From positions 124,001 to 188,000 of the forward strand of contig JBOFBU010000002.1 in assembly GCA_051645705.1 (NCBI GenBank): a stretch of 64,000 nt of DNA, written 5' to 3'. Every line of letters starts with the position of its first letter. Positions within the stretch are counted from its first letter, which is position 1. The DNA is from UBA710 sp051645705. GTDB lineage: Bacteria; Bacillota_I; Bacilli_A; Mycoplasmatales; Metamycoplasmataceae. The translations under genes were made by a program, and so were the position numbers. This document shows positions 9,294-19,976 of the stretch, piece after piece. Under the pieces are notes generated by a model, which was not told the origin of the DNA, made no database searches, and worked only from the letters and a program-made list of their open reading frames with translations.

Positions 9294-11456
9294 ATGAAAA
9301 CAATAATTTTAACAGGTACATTTTTTAGATTAATTTTTTCATCTAATAATAATTTTTTCATTTATTTGTTTTATCCGAGTAAAACAAAAACTGATGAAAT
9401 TGAATTTGATAAATTAGAGCTTAAAAAATATTCAAATATTTCCATTATTTCTAATAAAAAAATACCCATTAAAAAAGAATTTATTGTAGAAGTTATTAAA
9501 AAAGAAAAATCAAACTATGAAAATACCTATGAATTAGTTGATTATAAAGAAATAAAAGTAGAAGATGAAGTTATTATTAAATCATTATTTAAAACAAAGT
9601 TTTTTAAATTTCTTACCTTAAATGATGTTAAAAAGTTTCCTGATTTAAAAGAAGAAGATTTTTTTAATGAAGATATTAAAAATAATGAAAAAATAAAAGA
9701 GGCTTTAAGCGAACAAAAACATAATTTATTTTTGCAAACTCTAGAAGAAAGAAAATATTTTATTGAATTATATTTTCTTTTTCAAAAAAATTCCATTACT
9801 ACCAAATTTCTCTTTTTTCTTTTTGATGAAATTTCTGAAGAAAATCAATTAAGAGAAATTATTGAAAATAATCCATATGAATTAATTTATTACATAGAAA
9901 ATATTAATTTTCATGATATTGACAATATGGCTAATTGCTTTGAAAATAAAGTGCATTATAGATTAAGATTAATTAATCTTCTATATTGAATAATATTAAA
10001 TATAGTTAATCAGTATGGATCAACAATAATTTCTATTTCTTCAATTTATGAGGAATTAAAAATCGAAGAAGAAATTTCTATTGAAGAATTTGATGAAGCA
10101 ATGAAGATTCTTGAAGAAAAGAAATTAATAATTAAACCAAATAATAAATATATTACTCCTGTTATTTTTTTAACAAAAGAAAAATATATAATTCAAAAAT
10201 TAGAAGAAATTAAAAATAAGAAAACTAAAAAATTAAACTTAAAAGATTTATTTTTTTCTGATTTTATTGATGAAGACCAAAAAGAAGCAATAATTTATTC
10301 TTTAAAAGAAAATATAACAATTATAAGTGGTCCGCCAGGGACCGGGAAAACTACACTAGTTAATGAAATCTGTAAAAATTTAAGACAAGAAAATAAAAGC
10401 TTCTCTCTTTTAGCCCCAACTGGTAAAGCAGCTTATCAATTAAATAAAAAAACAGGAGAACATGCTAGCACTATTCATTCTTTTTTAGAAATGTCAAATG
10501 ATGGAAAAATCTTTAGAATAAATAAAAATAATTCTAGCAAGGAAAAAATAATCATAATAGATGAGTTTTCAATGGTTAATATAAATTTATTTTATTCTCT
10601 ATTAGAAGGTGTTCCATTGCTTGAAAAACTAATAATTATAGGGGATAAAGACCAACTTCCTTCTATTGGTGCTGGATATTTATTAAATGATTTTATTAAT
10701 TCAAATAAAATTAAAACATTTTTATTAAATAAAAATTATCGACAAGAAGAATTTTCAAAAATCATTAATAATGCTATTTTAATAAATAAGGGAGAAGAAC
10801 CGGTATTTGATGATACTGATTTTATTTTAGAAGAATTAAATGATGATAAAATAATAAACTTTATTTTAAAAGATAAAGAAATATTAAAAATAATGTCTAA
10901 TGACTTAATGGAATGACAGATTCTTTGTTCATCTTATATAGGAAATGTAGGTATTGATAATATTAATGAAAAAATACAAGAATTTTTCGCTAAAAAAAAT
11001 AAACAAATAGGACATGATTTAGATAAAAATGGAAATAAAAAAGTTTATATTAAAGATAAATTTATTCAAATTAATAATGATAATGAACTTGGTATTTATA
11101 ATGGTGAAATTGGAGTAGTAAAAAATGTAATTTATGAAAATTCAGAAATTAAAGAAATTATCATTGAGTTTGAAGGAAAAAAAGAAATTAAATATTCTAA
11201 AAATTTATTTTTATCATCAACAAATTTAGCATATGCTATATCTATTCATAAATTTCAAGGAAGTGAATGTAATAATATTATTATGGTTGTAAGTTCTAGC
11301 CATAATTTTATAAATTCAAAAAAAATATTATATACAGGGGTTACAAGAGCTAAGAAGAAAGTTTTAATTTTAGGAAGTAAAAATGCAATTAAATCTGCTC
11401 TTAAAAATGATTTTGATTCAAAAAGACTATGTAATATTTCTAAGATATGAAATTAA
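9294..11456 (+). CDS. recD: RecD2-like ATP-dependent DNA helicase
   Basis: 720 residues. Superfamily 1B helicase: Walker A ISGPPGTGKTT near residue 345, Walker B IIIDEFSMVN near 420, GDKDQLPSIGAG, KNYRQEE, and in the second RecA domain SIHKFQGSEC followed by YTGVTRAKK. The N-terminal 270 residues correspond to the helix-hairpin/accessory part of RecD2, but it is lysine- and glutamate-rich and poorly conserved by eye. There is no RecB or RecC nearby, as expected for the stand-alone form. Its stop abuts the stop of the convergent proS with no gap. Confidence 0.9.
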
Positions 11457-12881
11457 TTAATAAGCTCTTGCAAATATAACACATCTATTTGTTTCTTTAG
11501 AAGAAAAAATACATTTACCTTTTCCATTATCTTGAATAACCCTTGGTGTAGCTCCAGTTTCATTTTTGATTTTTTCTTCAAAAGATAAATCATCTTCTAT
11601 AAAAATTTTAACGAATTTTTTTTCTTTAATTAATTTTGAAAAATCTTCATAATTAAACGCTTCTTGAGTATTGTCTTTAATTCTTTTTTGAGAATTTAAA
11701 TAAAGAGTATTATGTAAATCTTCTAATTCATTAGTGATAATTTTTACTAAATCATCATTAATGTTGATTTGTTTTTTTTCAAGAGTATCTCTTCTTACAA
11801 TTGTTATTTTATTTTCCTCTAAATCTCTTTTACCAATTTCAATTCTTAGTGGAACACCTTCTATTTCACTTTGGGCAGCTTTAAATCCTAACGATTTATC
11901 TGATTTATCAACTCTAATTCTAAAAGAATGAAGAGTTTTGCTAATTTTATTTATCTCATTTTCAAGTTTTACATTAAAACTATCATCTTTAGTATATAAG
12001 GGTAAAATATCAACTTGAACAGGCGCTACTTTTGGAGGAATAATAATTCCATGGTCATCTCCATGGTTCATAATTATAGCTCCTAATAATCTAGTAGAAA
12101 TTCCTCATGATGTTTGATGAACAAATTTAGTTTCATTATCATTATCTTTAAATGAAATATCATAGATTTTTGAAAAGTTTTGACCTAAATAATGAGAAGT
12201 ACCACATTGAAGTGCTTTCCCATCTTTCATCATGGCCTCAATTGTAAAAGTTACTTCTGCTCCTGAAAATTTTTCTGATTCAGTCTTTGGTCCTACAATT
12301 ACATCTATTGCTAAAATATTTTTTAAAAGATCTCTATATTCATTAATCATTAACTTTGTTAATTTCATAGCCTCTTCTTCACTAGCATGACATGTATGAC
12401 CTTCTTGTCATAAGAATTCCGAATTTCTTAAAAAGGGATTAGTTGTTTTTTCTCATCTAATTACATTAACTCATTGATTATTTAAAATTGGTAAATCTTT
12501 ATATGATTCTATTATTTTTTTAAAATATGTTGCAAAAATAACTTCCGATGTTGGTCTTATAAAAATATCTTCGCTTAATTTTTTTTCTCCAACTTTTGTA
12601 ATTGTTGCAAGTTCTGGAGCAAATCCCTGAATATGATCTTTTTCTTTTTCAAATAATCTTGCTGGAATCAGCATTGGCAAGTAAACATTTCTAACATTGT
12701 ATTTTTTTAAAATAGAATTAAAATGCATTTGAATATTTTCTCAAATCTCATAAGAATTAGGTCTAAAAATAATAGTTCCTTTTACCGGACCGTATTCAAT
12801 TAATGAACCATTAACTATCACATCTGTATATCATTTTGCAAAATCTTCTTTTAAAGGAGTTATTTTATTTATTTTTTTCAT
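11457..12881 (-). CDS. proS: Prolyl-tRNA synthetase
   Basis: 474 residues, matching the short archaeal/mycoplasma-type ProS. Class II synthetase: motif 1 region YGPVKGTIIFRPN, motif 2 WVNVIRWEKTTNPFLRNSEFLWQEGHT with several TGA Trp codons, and MNHGDDHGIIIPPKVAP for motif 3-adjacent ATP binding (GDDxG). The C-terminal zinc-domain-like segment ends CIFSSKETNRCVIFARAY. It has its own TATAAT 7 bases before the ATG. Confidence 0.95.
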
Positions 12882-12888
12882 AATCTTT

Positions 12889-12894
12889 ATTATA
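12889..12894 (-). promoter_or_regulatory. -10 box (TATAAT) of proS
   Basis: Perfect TATAAT on the minus strand, 7 bases before the proS ATG. It separates proS transcription from the exporter operon upstream. Confidence 0.55.
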
Positions 12895-12909
12895 TTTTAA
12901 AGTTAAAAA

Positions 12910-13305
12910 TTATTTTATATTTAAAATTATTTCAAATAATTTTTTTGTATCTCCATTAATAAGAACTTTTATTTTGCTATTTGTTTCAAATAAATTTTCA
13001 ATATTTTCATTATTAAAAATAAAATAATAAATATTATCATTTTTATCAAATTCAATTTTAAAATTATTATCAAAATATTTTTTGCCATCAATAAAGAAAG
13101 AAAGCTTACTGATTTTTTTTAAATCATAATAATTAATTTTGTCAAAAAAAATTTTTATATTTTTTTCTTCATCAATTTCTAAAATTCCTTCTATCTGTTT
13201 TTCTATTGTTATATTTAAAATTAAATAAGAAACTACTATTATAAAAATAGTAATTAATATTATAAATATTATTGTTAATGGTTTTAAATTAATTATATTT
13301 TTCAA
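12910..13305 (-). CDS. Small single-pass membrane protein of the exporter operon
   Basis: 131 residues from a TTG start chosen because GGAAGGAGA sits 6 bases before it; an ATG 18 bases upstream lies in front of that site. Residues 9-33 are one membrane segment (PLTIIFIILITIFIIVVSYL). The rest is a beta-rich, acidic and lysine-rich domain predicted outside the cell. It overlaps the end of the C39 ABC exporter by 17 bases, so the two are coupled. By position it could play the role of the HlyD-like accessory protein of bacteriocin exporters. It is much shorter, has no coiled coil, and I do not recognise the family. Confidence 0.65.
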   Translation of the reverse strand: MKNIINLKPLTIIFIILITIFIIVVSYLILNITIEKQIEGILEIDEEKNIKIFFDKINYYDLKKISKLSFFIDGKKYFDNNFKIEFDKNDNIYYFIFNNENIENLFETNSKIKVLINGDTKKLFEIILNIK

Positions 13306-15304
13306 AATTAATCTCCTTCCCATTTGTAATATATTTATTTCGATGAGAAATTTCAATAATTATCTTTTCAGAAAATCTTTTATTAATTTCCTTTTTTAGT
13401 ATTTCAAAATTTATATTATCAATATTTTCAAAAGCTTCATCTAAAATGATTAAATCATAGTCGTATATTAAAAGAGGTAAAAGCATAATTATTTGTTTTT
13501 GTCCTAATGATAAATTTTCTCCTCCAGAACTTATTAAAAAAGAAAGATCCAAATTTAAATTATTTAAAATATCTTGAAATTTAGATTCCTGCATTGCCCT
13601 TGTTAAAAGTTTAAAATTTTGTTCATCATTATTTGTTAAAAATTCAACAATCGTAGAGGACGGTAAAAAAGTATTTGAATCAATAAAAAATATTTTTTCC
13701 CGATAGTTTTTTTTATTAATATTATTTAAATTTATTTCATTTATCATTAAACGACCTTTACAATTAAATAATGATGAAATTATTTTTAAAAATGTTGATT
13801 TGCCACAACCATTTCTTCCAGTTATTTTGCAACTTTTATCAATTACTAAATTATTAATATAAAATAAGTCTTTTCCTCTTTCAAAAGAGTATGAAACTCT
13901 TTCAAGTTCTATTTTATTTATTTTATCTATTTTTAAATTTCCTTCATCAGGAATTTTTATAGTTAGAATAGTATCAATATTTTGTCTATTTTCTTCGAAT
14001 AAGGGAAATTCACTAATTAGAAAAACAAATTTTTCAAGAGGAGAAATTAAAAAATTAAAAACTCCCATAATTACTATCATTTCACCAATTGTAATTTCAT
14101 TAGAAAATATTTTTAATGTGCAAAGATAAATAATTAAAATAGGAATAATTCCTTGAAATATTTCATTAACAAAATTAAGAAAAATATCATATTTAAAAAA
14201 AGAATAAAATTTAGTTAAAAATGCTTTTTTATTATTTTCTGTTTTAATTATAAATCATTCTCTTTTTTTAAATTTTGACTGCGATAATGAATTAATTAAT
14301 TCAAGATTATTTTCATTTAAATTAACTACTTTTTCATAAAAATATTTATAGTTAATTTTATTTTTCTTACTTAATAAAAAATAAATAATTATTACAATAC
14401 ATGAAAATAAAAGCATGAAAATTAAGATAGTAATATTAATATTTAAAAGAAAAATAAATGATGCTATAAAAGTTATAGTTTCTACAAAAATTGTATTTAA
14501 AAAATTAGCTTTATATGTCGATATAGATGTTATTAAATTAAATTTAGCAATTAAAGAAGATTTTGTTATTTTATTTATGCTTAAATAAGGTGCTGAAAAT
14601 AAAACATAATAATATTGATCTATATATTTTTCTAATATATTAATTTCAATTTTCTTTATTAAAATTTTTTTTAAATAATTAATTATTGTCTTTAGGAAAA
14701 ATATAAAAATAAAGGAAATAGTTATATAAAGAAGTAAACTTCTTTGTTGCAAAGGAATTATATTATCTAAAATTATTTTAAAATAAAAAGTTGAAATGAA
14801 AGAAAGAATAATAATAAATAAAGAAACTGCAATTGAAATTATAATTGGTCATGATGAAAGTCCTTCAAACATATCTCTAGAAATATTTTCTTTTTTAAAA
14901 ATTGTTTTATTAAAAAAGATAACTACTTCATCATAAATTTTTTCAAATTCATTATAAGTGAAAACTTTTTTTCCTTCAGCGGGATCTAAAATAATAATTT
15001 TATTTTTAATTATTTTATTAACAATTACAAAATGTTTATAATTTTGCTTTTTTATAAGACAAACGAATGGTTCTGATTTTTTAATTTCTTTAAATGATTC
15101 AAAATTACCTTCATATGCTTGAATTTGCATATCGTATTTTTTAGAATGTATTCTTAATTCCTCAATACTAATTCCGTGTTCTTTATAAAATACTTCTTGT
15201 TTTAAAGAATTAATATCTAATCAAATATTATAAAAATATTTATACATCGTTTGAATTATTACTAAACCACAATCAAATGAATCATTTTGAAGCCTTATCT
15301 TCAT
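13289..15304 (-). CDS. Peptide-processing ABC exporter with N-terminal C39 peptidase
   Basis: 671 residues, the normal size for bacteriocin-type exporters. Residues 1-125 form a C39 peptidase: oxyanion Gln6 and catalytic Cys12 (LQNDSFDCG), His91 (KHFVIVN) and Asp107 (ILDPAEG), so the protease site is complete. A membrane domain of about six segments follows (150-430). The ATPase has Walker A GRNGCGKST, signature LSLGQ, Walker B LIILDEAFEN and a switch His in ISHR. Known members cut leader peptides after a double-glycine-type site and export the rest. A GAGGTGAT ribosome binding site precedes the ATG. A likely substrate gene is at 22870-23097, which shares its promoter-region element. Confidence 0.93.
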
Positions 15305-15320
15305 TTATCACCTCTTTAAT

Positions 15321-15338
15321 ATTTATATATGTAAAAAA
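15321..15338 (-). promoter_or_regulatory. Promoter-region element shared with the 75-residue peptide gene
   Basis: On the minus strand this reads TTTTTTACATATATAAAT, identical over 18 bases to 22837-22854 upstream of the peptide gene. It ends 16 bases before the exporter ATG, against 15 at the peptide gene. It probably includes the -10 region (TATATAAAT). Confidence 0.5.
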
Positions 15339-15362
15339 AGTAATAAAAATATAAAGAAAAAA

Positions 15363-15380
15363 GAAAAAAATTAATTTTTC
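15363..15380 (-). terminator. Possible terminator after lysS and the HAD-like gene
   Basis: Minus-strand hairpin GAAAAA-TTAA-TTTTTTTC followed by a T-rich tract, 40 bases after the HAD-like gene. The stem is weak and all A-T except its outermost G-C pair. Confidence 0.35.
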
Positions 15381-15421
15381 TTTATTAAAAATTTTGAAAT
15401 TTAATATTAAGTAATATTGTT

Positions 15422-16273
15422 TTAGATATTTTTTGTATTTGTTTGTAAAATTGATGTTATTTCAAAACAAATAGTTTCATTATCATCTTTTGGAATTAAT
15501 TTATTTTTTATATTAGAAATATTTTTAGTTTCTAAATTATTATCAACTATAAATGAATTGGGGAATGTTTCTACAATTTTTAAAGATGATTCTGAATTAA
15601 CAAATACAAATACATTTCTAATATTTATATCTTCTAATTTAATAATTTTTAAAAGAGAATTGTATTTTGAAACCCCTTTTGTATTAATATCGATAAATTT
15701 GTTTTCAGTAAAAATACATGAATAACCAGAACCATAATAATTATCAATAAATTCTTTAAATATTTTATCTTTTTCTTCTGGCAATTTAATTGATATTTGT
15801 AAAACTAAAAGATTAGGATTTTTATAAATGTCTAAAAAATTAAAATTTGATTGTTCATTTTCATCACTATTGCTATTCATTTTTGAATTAATAAAATCAT
15901 TTGAATAAAGTTGATAATAATTAGTATAAACTTCATTAGATGTCATTATTTGACAAAAACCTTTTAATTCTTTAACATCATTTAAAATTAATTTTATAAA
16001 AGAATAATCAAGTGTTTTTTGTGATCTTATTTTTGTATCAGTTTTAAGATTTATAATAATTGAACCATTAAGACCAACAAAATATGTTACATATTTTTTT
16101 AAGATATTTAAAAGATCTAAAAACTCAATATGGCTATTTCTTGAAAAAACAGCAATAATATTCCCTTTTTTACTTACTTCAATTATTCTTTCAAAAATAT
16201 CAGGTTTAATATTTTTTTCATCATCTATTATAATTCCATCTAAATCAAAAACAAATAATAATTTACTACTCAT
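15422..16273 (-). CDS. HAD-superfamily (Cof-type) protein, motif IV degenerate
   Basis: 283 residues. It begins like a Cof-type sugar-phosphate phosphatase: motif I VFDLDGIIID (8-17) with both Asp, motif II region AVFSRNS, then a C2-type cap, and motif III Lys in KGVSKYNSL near 212. Motif IV, normally GDxxND, reads FVNSESSL, so the acidic Mg2+ ligands are missing. Either activity is lost or weak, or another residue substitutes. It overlaps lysS by 8 bases. The substrate cannot be inferred. Confidence 0.8.
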   Translation of the reverse strand: MSSKLLFVFDLDGIIIDDEKNIKPDIFERIIEVSKKGNIIAVFSRNSHIEFLDLLNILKKYVTYFVGLNGSIIINLKTDTKIRSQKTLDYSFIKLILNDVKELKGFCQIMTSNEVYTNYYQLYSNDFINSKMNSNSDENEQSNFNFLDIYKNPNLLVLQISIKLPEEKDKIFKEFIDNYYGSGYSCIFTENKFIDINTKGVSKYNSLLKIIKLEDINIRNVFVFVNSESSLKIVETFPNSFIVDNNLETKNISNIKNKLIPKDDNETICFEITSILQTNTKNI

Positions 16274-17741
16274 TATTAGGTCCTTGTTTTTCTTTTAGAT
16301 GAGGAAATAAAAGTACTTCACGAATAGAAACTTGTTTTGTAAATAACATAACTAATCTATCTATTCCAATACCACAACCACCTGTTGGAGGCATACCATA
16401 TTCAAGAGCGTTAACAAAATCTCAATCAATTTCATTAGCTTCGTCATTTCCACTTTCTCTTTCTTTTAATTGATCTTCAAATCTTTCTAATTGATCTATT
16501 GGATCAGATAGTTCAGAAAACATATTTGCATATTCTTTTCCACCTATAAATAATTCTGCTCTTTCTGTAAACATTTCATTGTCAACATATTTATTAGCAA
16601 AAGGAGAAATTTCGATTGGATGTCCATAAATAAATGTTGGTTGAATTAATTCATGTTCGATTAGTTCTTCAAAAAATAAATTAATTAAATGTCCTTTTTT
16701 AAAATATGATTCAACTTTATATTTTCTTTTTTTAGCTTCTTCAAGTAACTTTTCAAAACTAGCTTCTTTTACATCTCATCCTAATTTTTCTGAAACAGCA
16801 TCAGACATTTCTAATTTTTTAAAATCATTTTCTATATTTATAACATGTCCCTTTTGTTCGATAGTAGTTAAATTAAGTTTTTTGGCAATTGTTTTAAAAA
16901 TTAACTCTGTATAATTCATCATATCTCAAACGTCTGTATTCGCTTCATAAAACTCTATAGAAGTGAATTCAGGATTATGAGTTGTATCTATTCCTTCATT
17001 TCTAAAAAGTCTTCCAATTTCATATACTTTTTCAAACCCACCTACAATTAATTTTTTAAGTGGTAATTCAGTAGCTATTCTTAAATAGAAATTTGAACTT
17101 AGAGCATTATGAAATGTTGTAAATGGTTTTGCTGAGGCTCCTGAAAGAATAGGAGATAAAATTGGCGTATCAACTTCTAAATAATCTTTTTCATCAAAAA
17201 ATTCTCTAACAGTTTTTATAATTTTTGTTCTTAATTTAAATATTTCTCTTACATCTTTATTAACAATTAAATCAACATAACGATTTCTATATCTTTCTTC
17301 AACATCTTTAAGTCCATGATATTTTTCTGGTAATATTTTTAAAGATTTTGAAAATAAAGAAACCTCAATAGCTTTTATAGCTATTTCATCAGTCATAGTT
17401 TTCATAACAAAACCTCTAGCTCAAATAATATCTCCTATATCTAATTTTTCCATGAAGTTTCATAGGTCTAGGTCATTTTTATTATTTACATATATTTGAA
17501 TTGAATCATCTCCTTGATTAATTTTAAAAAATGGACCTCTTTTAGCCATAATTCTTCCATAACATGAAATTTCAAAATTTTTTGTTTCTAATTCAGATTT
17601 TGAAAAATTATTAAACTCTTTTATTATCTTATCAATCTTATAACTTGTTTCTTTTTTTCTTGCTCAAGGTAAAATTTTATTAGATTTTAAATCCTCTACT
17701 TTTTTTCTTCTAACTTGTTCTTGTTCTGTAAAATTTCTCAT
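16266..17741 (-). CDS. lysS: Lysyl-tRNA synthetase (class II)
   Basis: 491 residues. The N-terminal OB fold binds the anticodon. Motif 1 is near YRNRYVDLI, motif 2 VYEIGRLFRNEGIDTTHNPEFTSIE, then motif 3 GCGIGIDRLVMLFT near the C-terminus. Trp positions such as WARGF and EIDWDFVNALE come from TGA. A TATAAT 11 bases before the ATG serves it, divergent from dnaJ. Confidence 0.97.
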
Positions 17742-17752
17742 AATTTAATATT

Positions 17753-17758
17753 ATTATA
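17753..17758 (-). promoter_or_regulatory. -10 box (TATAAT) of lysS
   Basis: Minus-strand TATAAT, 11 bases from the lysS ATG, in the 59-base divergent lysS-dnaJ interval. No CIRCE-type heat-shock operator is present on the dnaJ side. Confidence 0.5.
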
Positions 17759-17800
17759 TATTAATATAAAAAAACTTTGTATTATGTTAATATATTAAAT

Positions 17801-18919
17801 ATGAGTAAAAGCAAAAGAGATTATTATGAAATTCTTGGAGTGTCAAAAGACGCTTCTGAACAAGAAATAAAAACTGCATATAGAAAATTAGCTAAAATTT
17901 ACCACCCTGATAAAAATAAAAATGATGATGATGATATAAAATTTAAAGAAATAAATGAGGCATATGAAATTTTATCTAATCCTCAAAAAAGAAGTGCATA
18001 TGATACTTATGGACATAATGGACCAGGATTTGGTAGATCTGATTTCGGAGGTGGAGGAAATCCATTTGGAGGATTCGGAACTGATGTTGATTCAATTTTT
18101 AGCCAAATTTTTGGTGGAGGATGAGGTGGAAGTCAGTCTAGTCAAAAAAGAAAAAAAAATGGAGCTGATTATTCATCTAAAATCACTATTTCATTTATTC
18201 AATCAATTTTAGGTTTTGAGTTAAATGAAGATTTTGAAAAATTTTCAACATGTAATACTTGTGATGGATCTGGTGCTGAATCAAAAAGTGATTTACAAAT
18301 TTGTAAATCATGTGATGGTAAAGGAAAAAAAGTAGAAGTTATTTCAACTTTTTTTGGTAAACAAAAAGTTGAAAGAGAATGTTCAACATGTAATGGTGAA
18401 GGTAAAATAATTATTAAAAAATGTCGTACCTGTAAAGGGAAAACATATATTTCTGAAAAAACAAAACTTAAAGTTAAAATTCCTCAAGGTATTTATTCTG
18501 GACAAACACTAATTATAAAAGGTTATGGTGGTCCTGGACTTAATGGTAATCCTGCAGGAGATTTACATTTAAAAGTTTTAGTAAAAGAACATAAATATTT
18601 TAGAAGAGTTGATAATAATATTTTTTTAAATATGCCTATATCGATTTCAGATATTATTTGTGAAAATAAAATTAAGGTTCCTACACCATATGGTGTTGTA
18701 GAAGCTAAAATGAGTTCAAACTATAAAAATAACGATATTATAACAATTAAAAATAAAGGTGTTACTAACGGGAAAAGCGTAGGAGATTTAAAAGTTGTAA
18801 TTAGTTTTTATATTCCTAAAATGACATTAACAGAGATTAAGGAAATTAGTAAAATTTTGTCTAATGTTCATGATTTAACAAATGATGGTTTCAATAAAGT
18901 TGTAGAGAATAATAAATAA
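17801..18919 (+). CDS. dnaJ: Chaperone DnaJ
   Basis: 372 residues. Stimulates the DnaK ATPase. J domain at residues 5-70 with HPD (YHPDKNKN), then a Gly/Phe-rich linker (GFGRSDFGGGGNPFGGFG). The zinc domain has four CxxCxG motifs: CNTCDGSG, CKSCDGKG, CSTCNGEG and CRTCKGKT, the last lacking the final Gly. The C-terminal substrate-binding domain follows. The ATG at 17801 is chosen because the J domain starts right after it; an in-frame ATG 8 codons upstream adds non-family residues. The stop overlaps the next start (TAATG). Confidence 0.96.
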
Positions 18920-19329
18920 TGGAAAATAAAACAGAATTAAGAATTAATAAATGAAAAGAATATAGAGAAGAAATGATAAGAGGAGAAAATATTTTTGATT
19001 CTATTCTTAATTCTGATGAAAAATTTAAAGCTCTTTATTTAAAAAGTAAAAAAATTTTATCTTTAAAATCTGTAGAAGAAATTGAAAATAATAAACTATT
19101 TAAATTTGATTTTTTTTTAAATGAAAAAGATAATTTCAAATCAAAAATAAATTCTCTTTCTAAAGAAATTGAAAAAGTTGAATTATTAGAAAATAATGAA
19201 AATAATTTAGAATTCTCTTTAAATGAATTTGATAATTTATATAATGCATTTTTTAAAAATAATAAAGAAGAAAATACCACAGATTTTAAAATTTCTAATA
19301 TTAATTATAAAGAGGAAAAATGAAAATAA
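18919..19329 (+). CDS. Hypothetical 136-residue protein between dnaJ and cmk
   Basis: Not recognised. Strongly charged, helical protein (many Lys, Glu, Asn) with probable coiled coil over about residues 60-110 (KINSLSKEIEKVELLENN). No membrane segment or signal peptide. The start overlaps dnaJ by one base. The end overlaps cmk by 10 bases because a TGA near the C-terminus is read as Trp, giving EEKWK and then a stop. Translational coupling on both sides argues that it is a real gene in a dnaJ-x-cmk-der operon. Confidence 0.75.
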
Positions 19330-19976
19330 ATATTGCAATCGATGGTCCTAGTGGTGTTGGTAAATCTTCTTTATCAAAAGATCTTGCTCAAAAATTTAAT
19401 TTAGTTTTTTTAAATACTGGAATGATGTATAGAGCGATTGCTTTTTATTATTTAAAAATAAAAAATGATATAAATGAAGAATTTATTAATAAATCTATTA
19501 ATGATCTTAAAATAAATATTTTAAGTGATAATGAAATTTTAGTTAATGGAGAAAATTATTCAAAGCAACTTTGAAGTGATGAAATTTCCATAACCGCTTC
19601 AGAAATAGCTAAATATGAAAAAGTTCGGAATTATTGTTTACAATTACAACAAGATATTTCCAAAAATGGTGGTTATATATTAGAAGGAAGAGATATAGGA
19701 ACTGTTATTTTACCAAATGCAGATCTAAAATTTTTTCTAATAGCTAATCCTCTTGTAAGGGCTGAAAGAAGAATTAAACAAATGAAAGAAAAAAATATTG
19801 TTTTTAATGAGCAAGAGATTATTGATAATATTTTAAAAAGAGATTTTGAAGATGAAAATAGAAAATTAAATCCTCTTACTCCGGCTCTTGATGCAATTGT
19901 TATAGATACTACAAATTTAGACTTTGAGCAAGTAAAAGAAAAAATGATAAAAGAAATTGAGAAGAAGTTAAATTAA
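19320..19976 (+). CDS. cmk: Cytidylate kinase
   Basis: 218 residues. Phosphorylates CMP and dCMP. P-loop IDGPSGVGKSS (7-17), then LNTGMMYRAIA for nucleotide binding, LEGRDIGTVILPNADLKFFL in the middle and RAERRIKQ in the lid. Starts inside the end of the preceding gene and ends in TAATG with der, so the genes are tightly coupled. cmk-der is a common order in Firmicutes and mollicutes. Confidence 0.97.

Noticed and set aside
13306..13356. Longer start (ATG at 13356 or 13323) for the small exporter-operon protein
   Set aside because: The GGAAGGAGA ribosome binding site lies after these ATGs and 6 bases before TTG at 13305.
17742..17800. CIRCE heat-shock operator upstream of dnaJ
   Set aside because: No TTAGCACTC/GAGTGCTAA inverted repeat is present in the interval.
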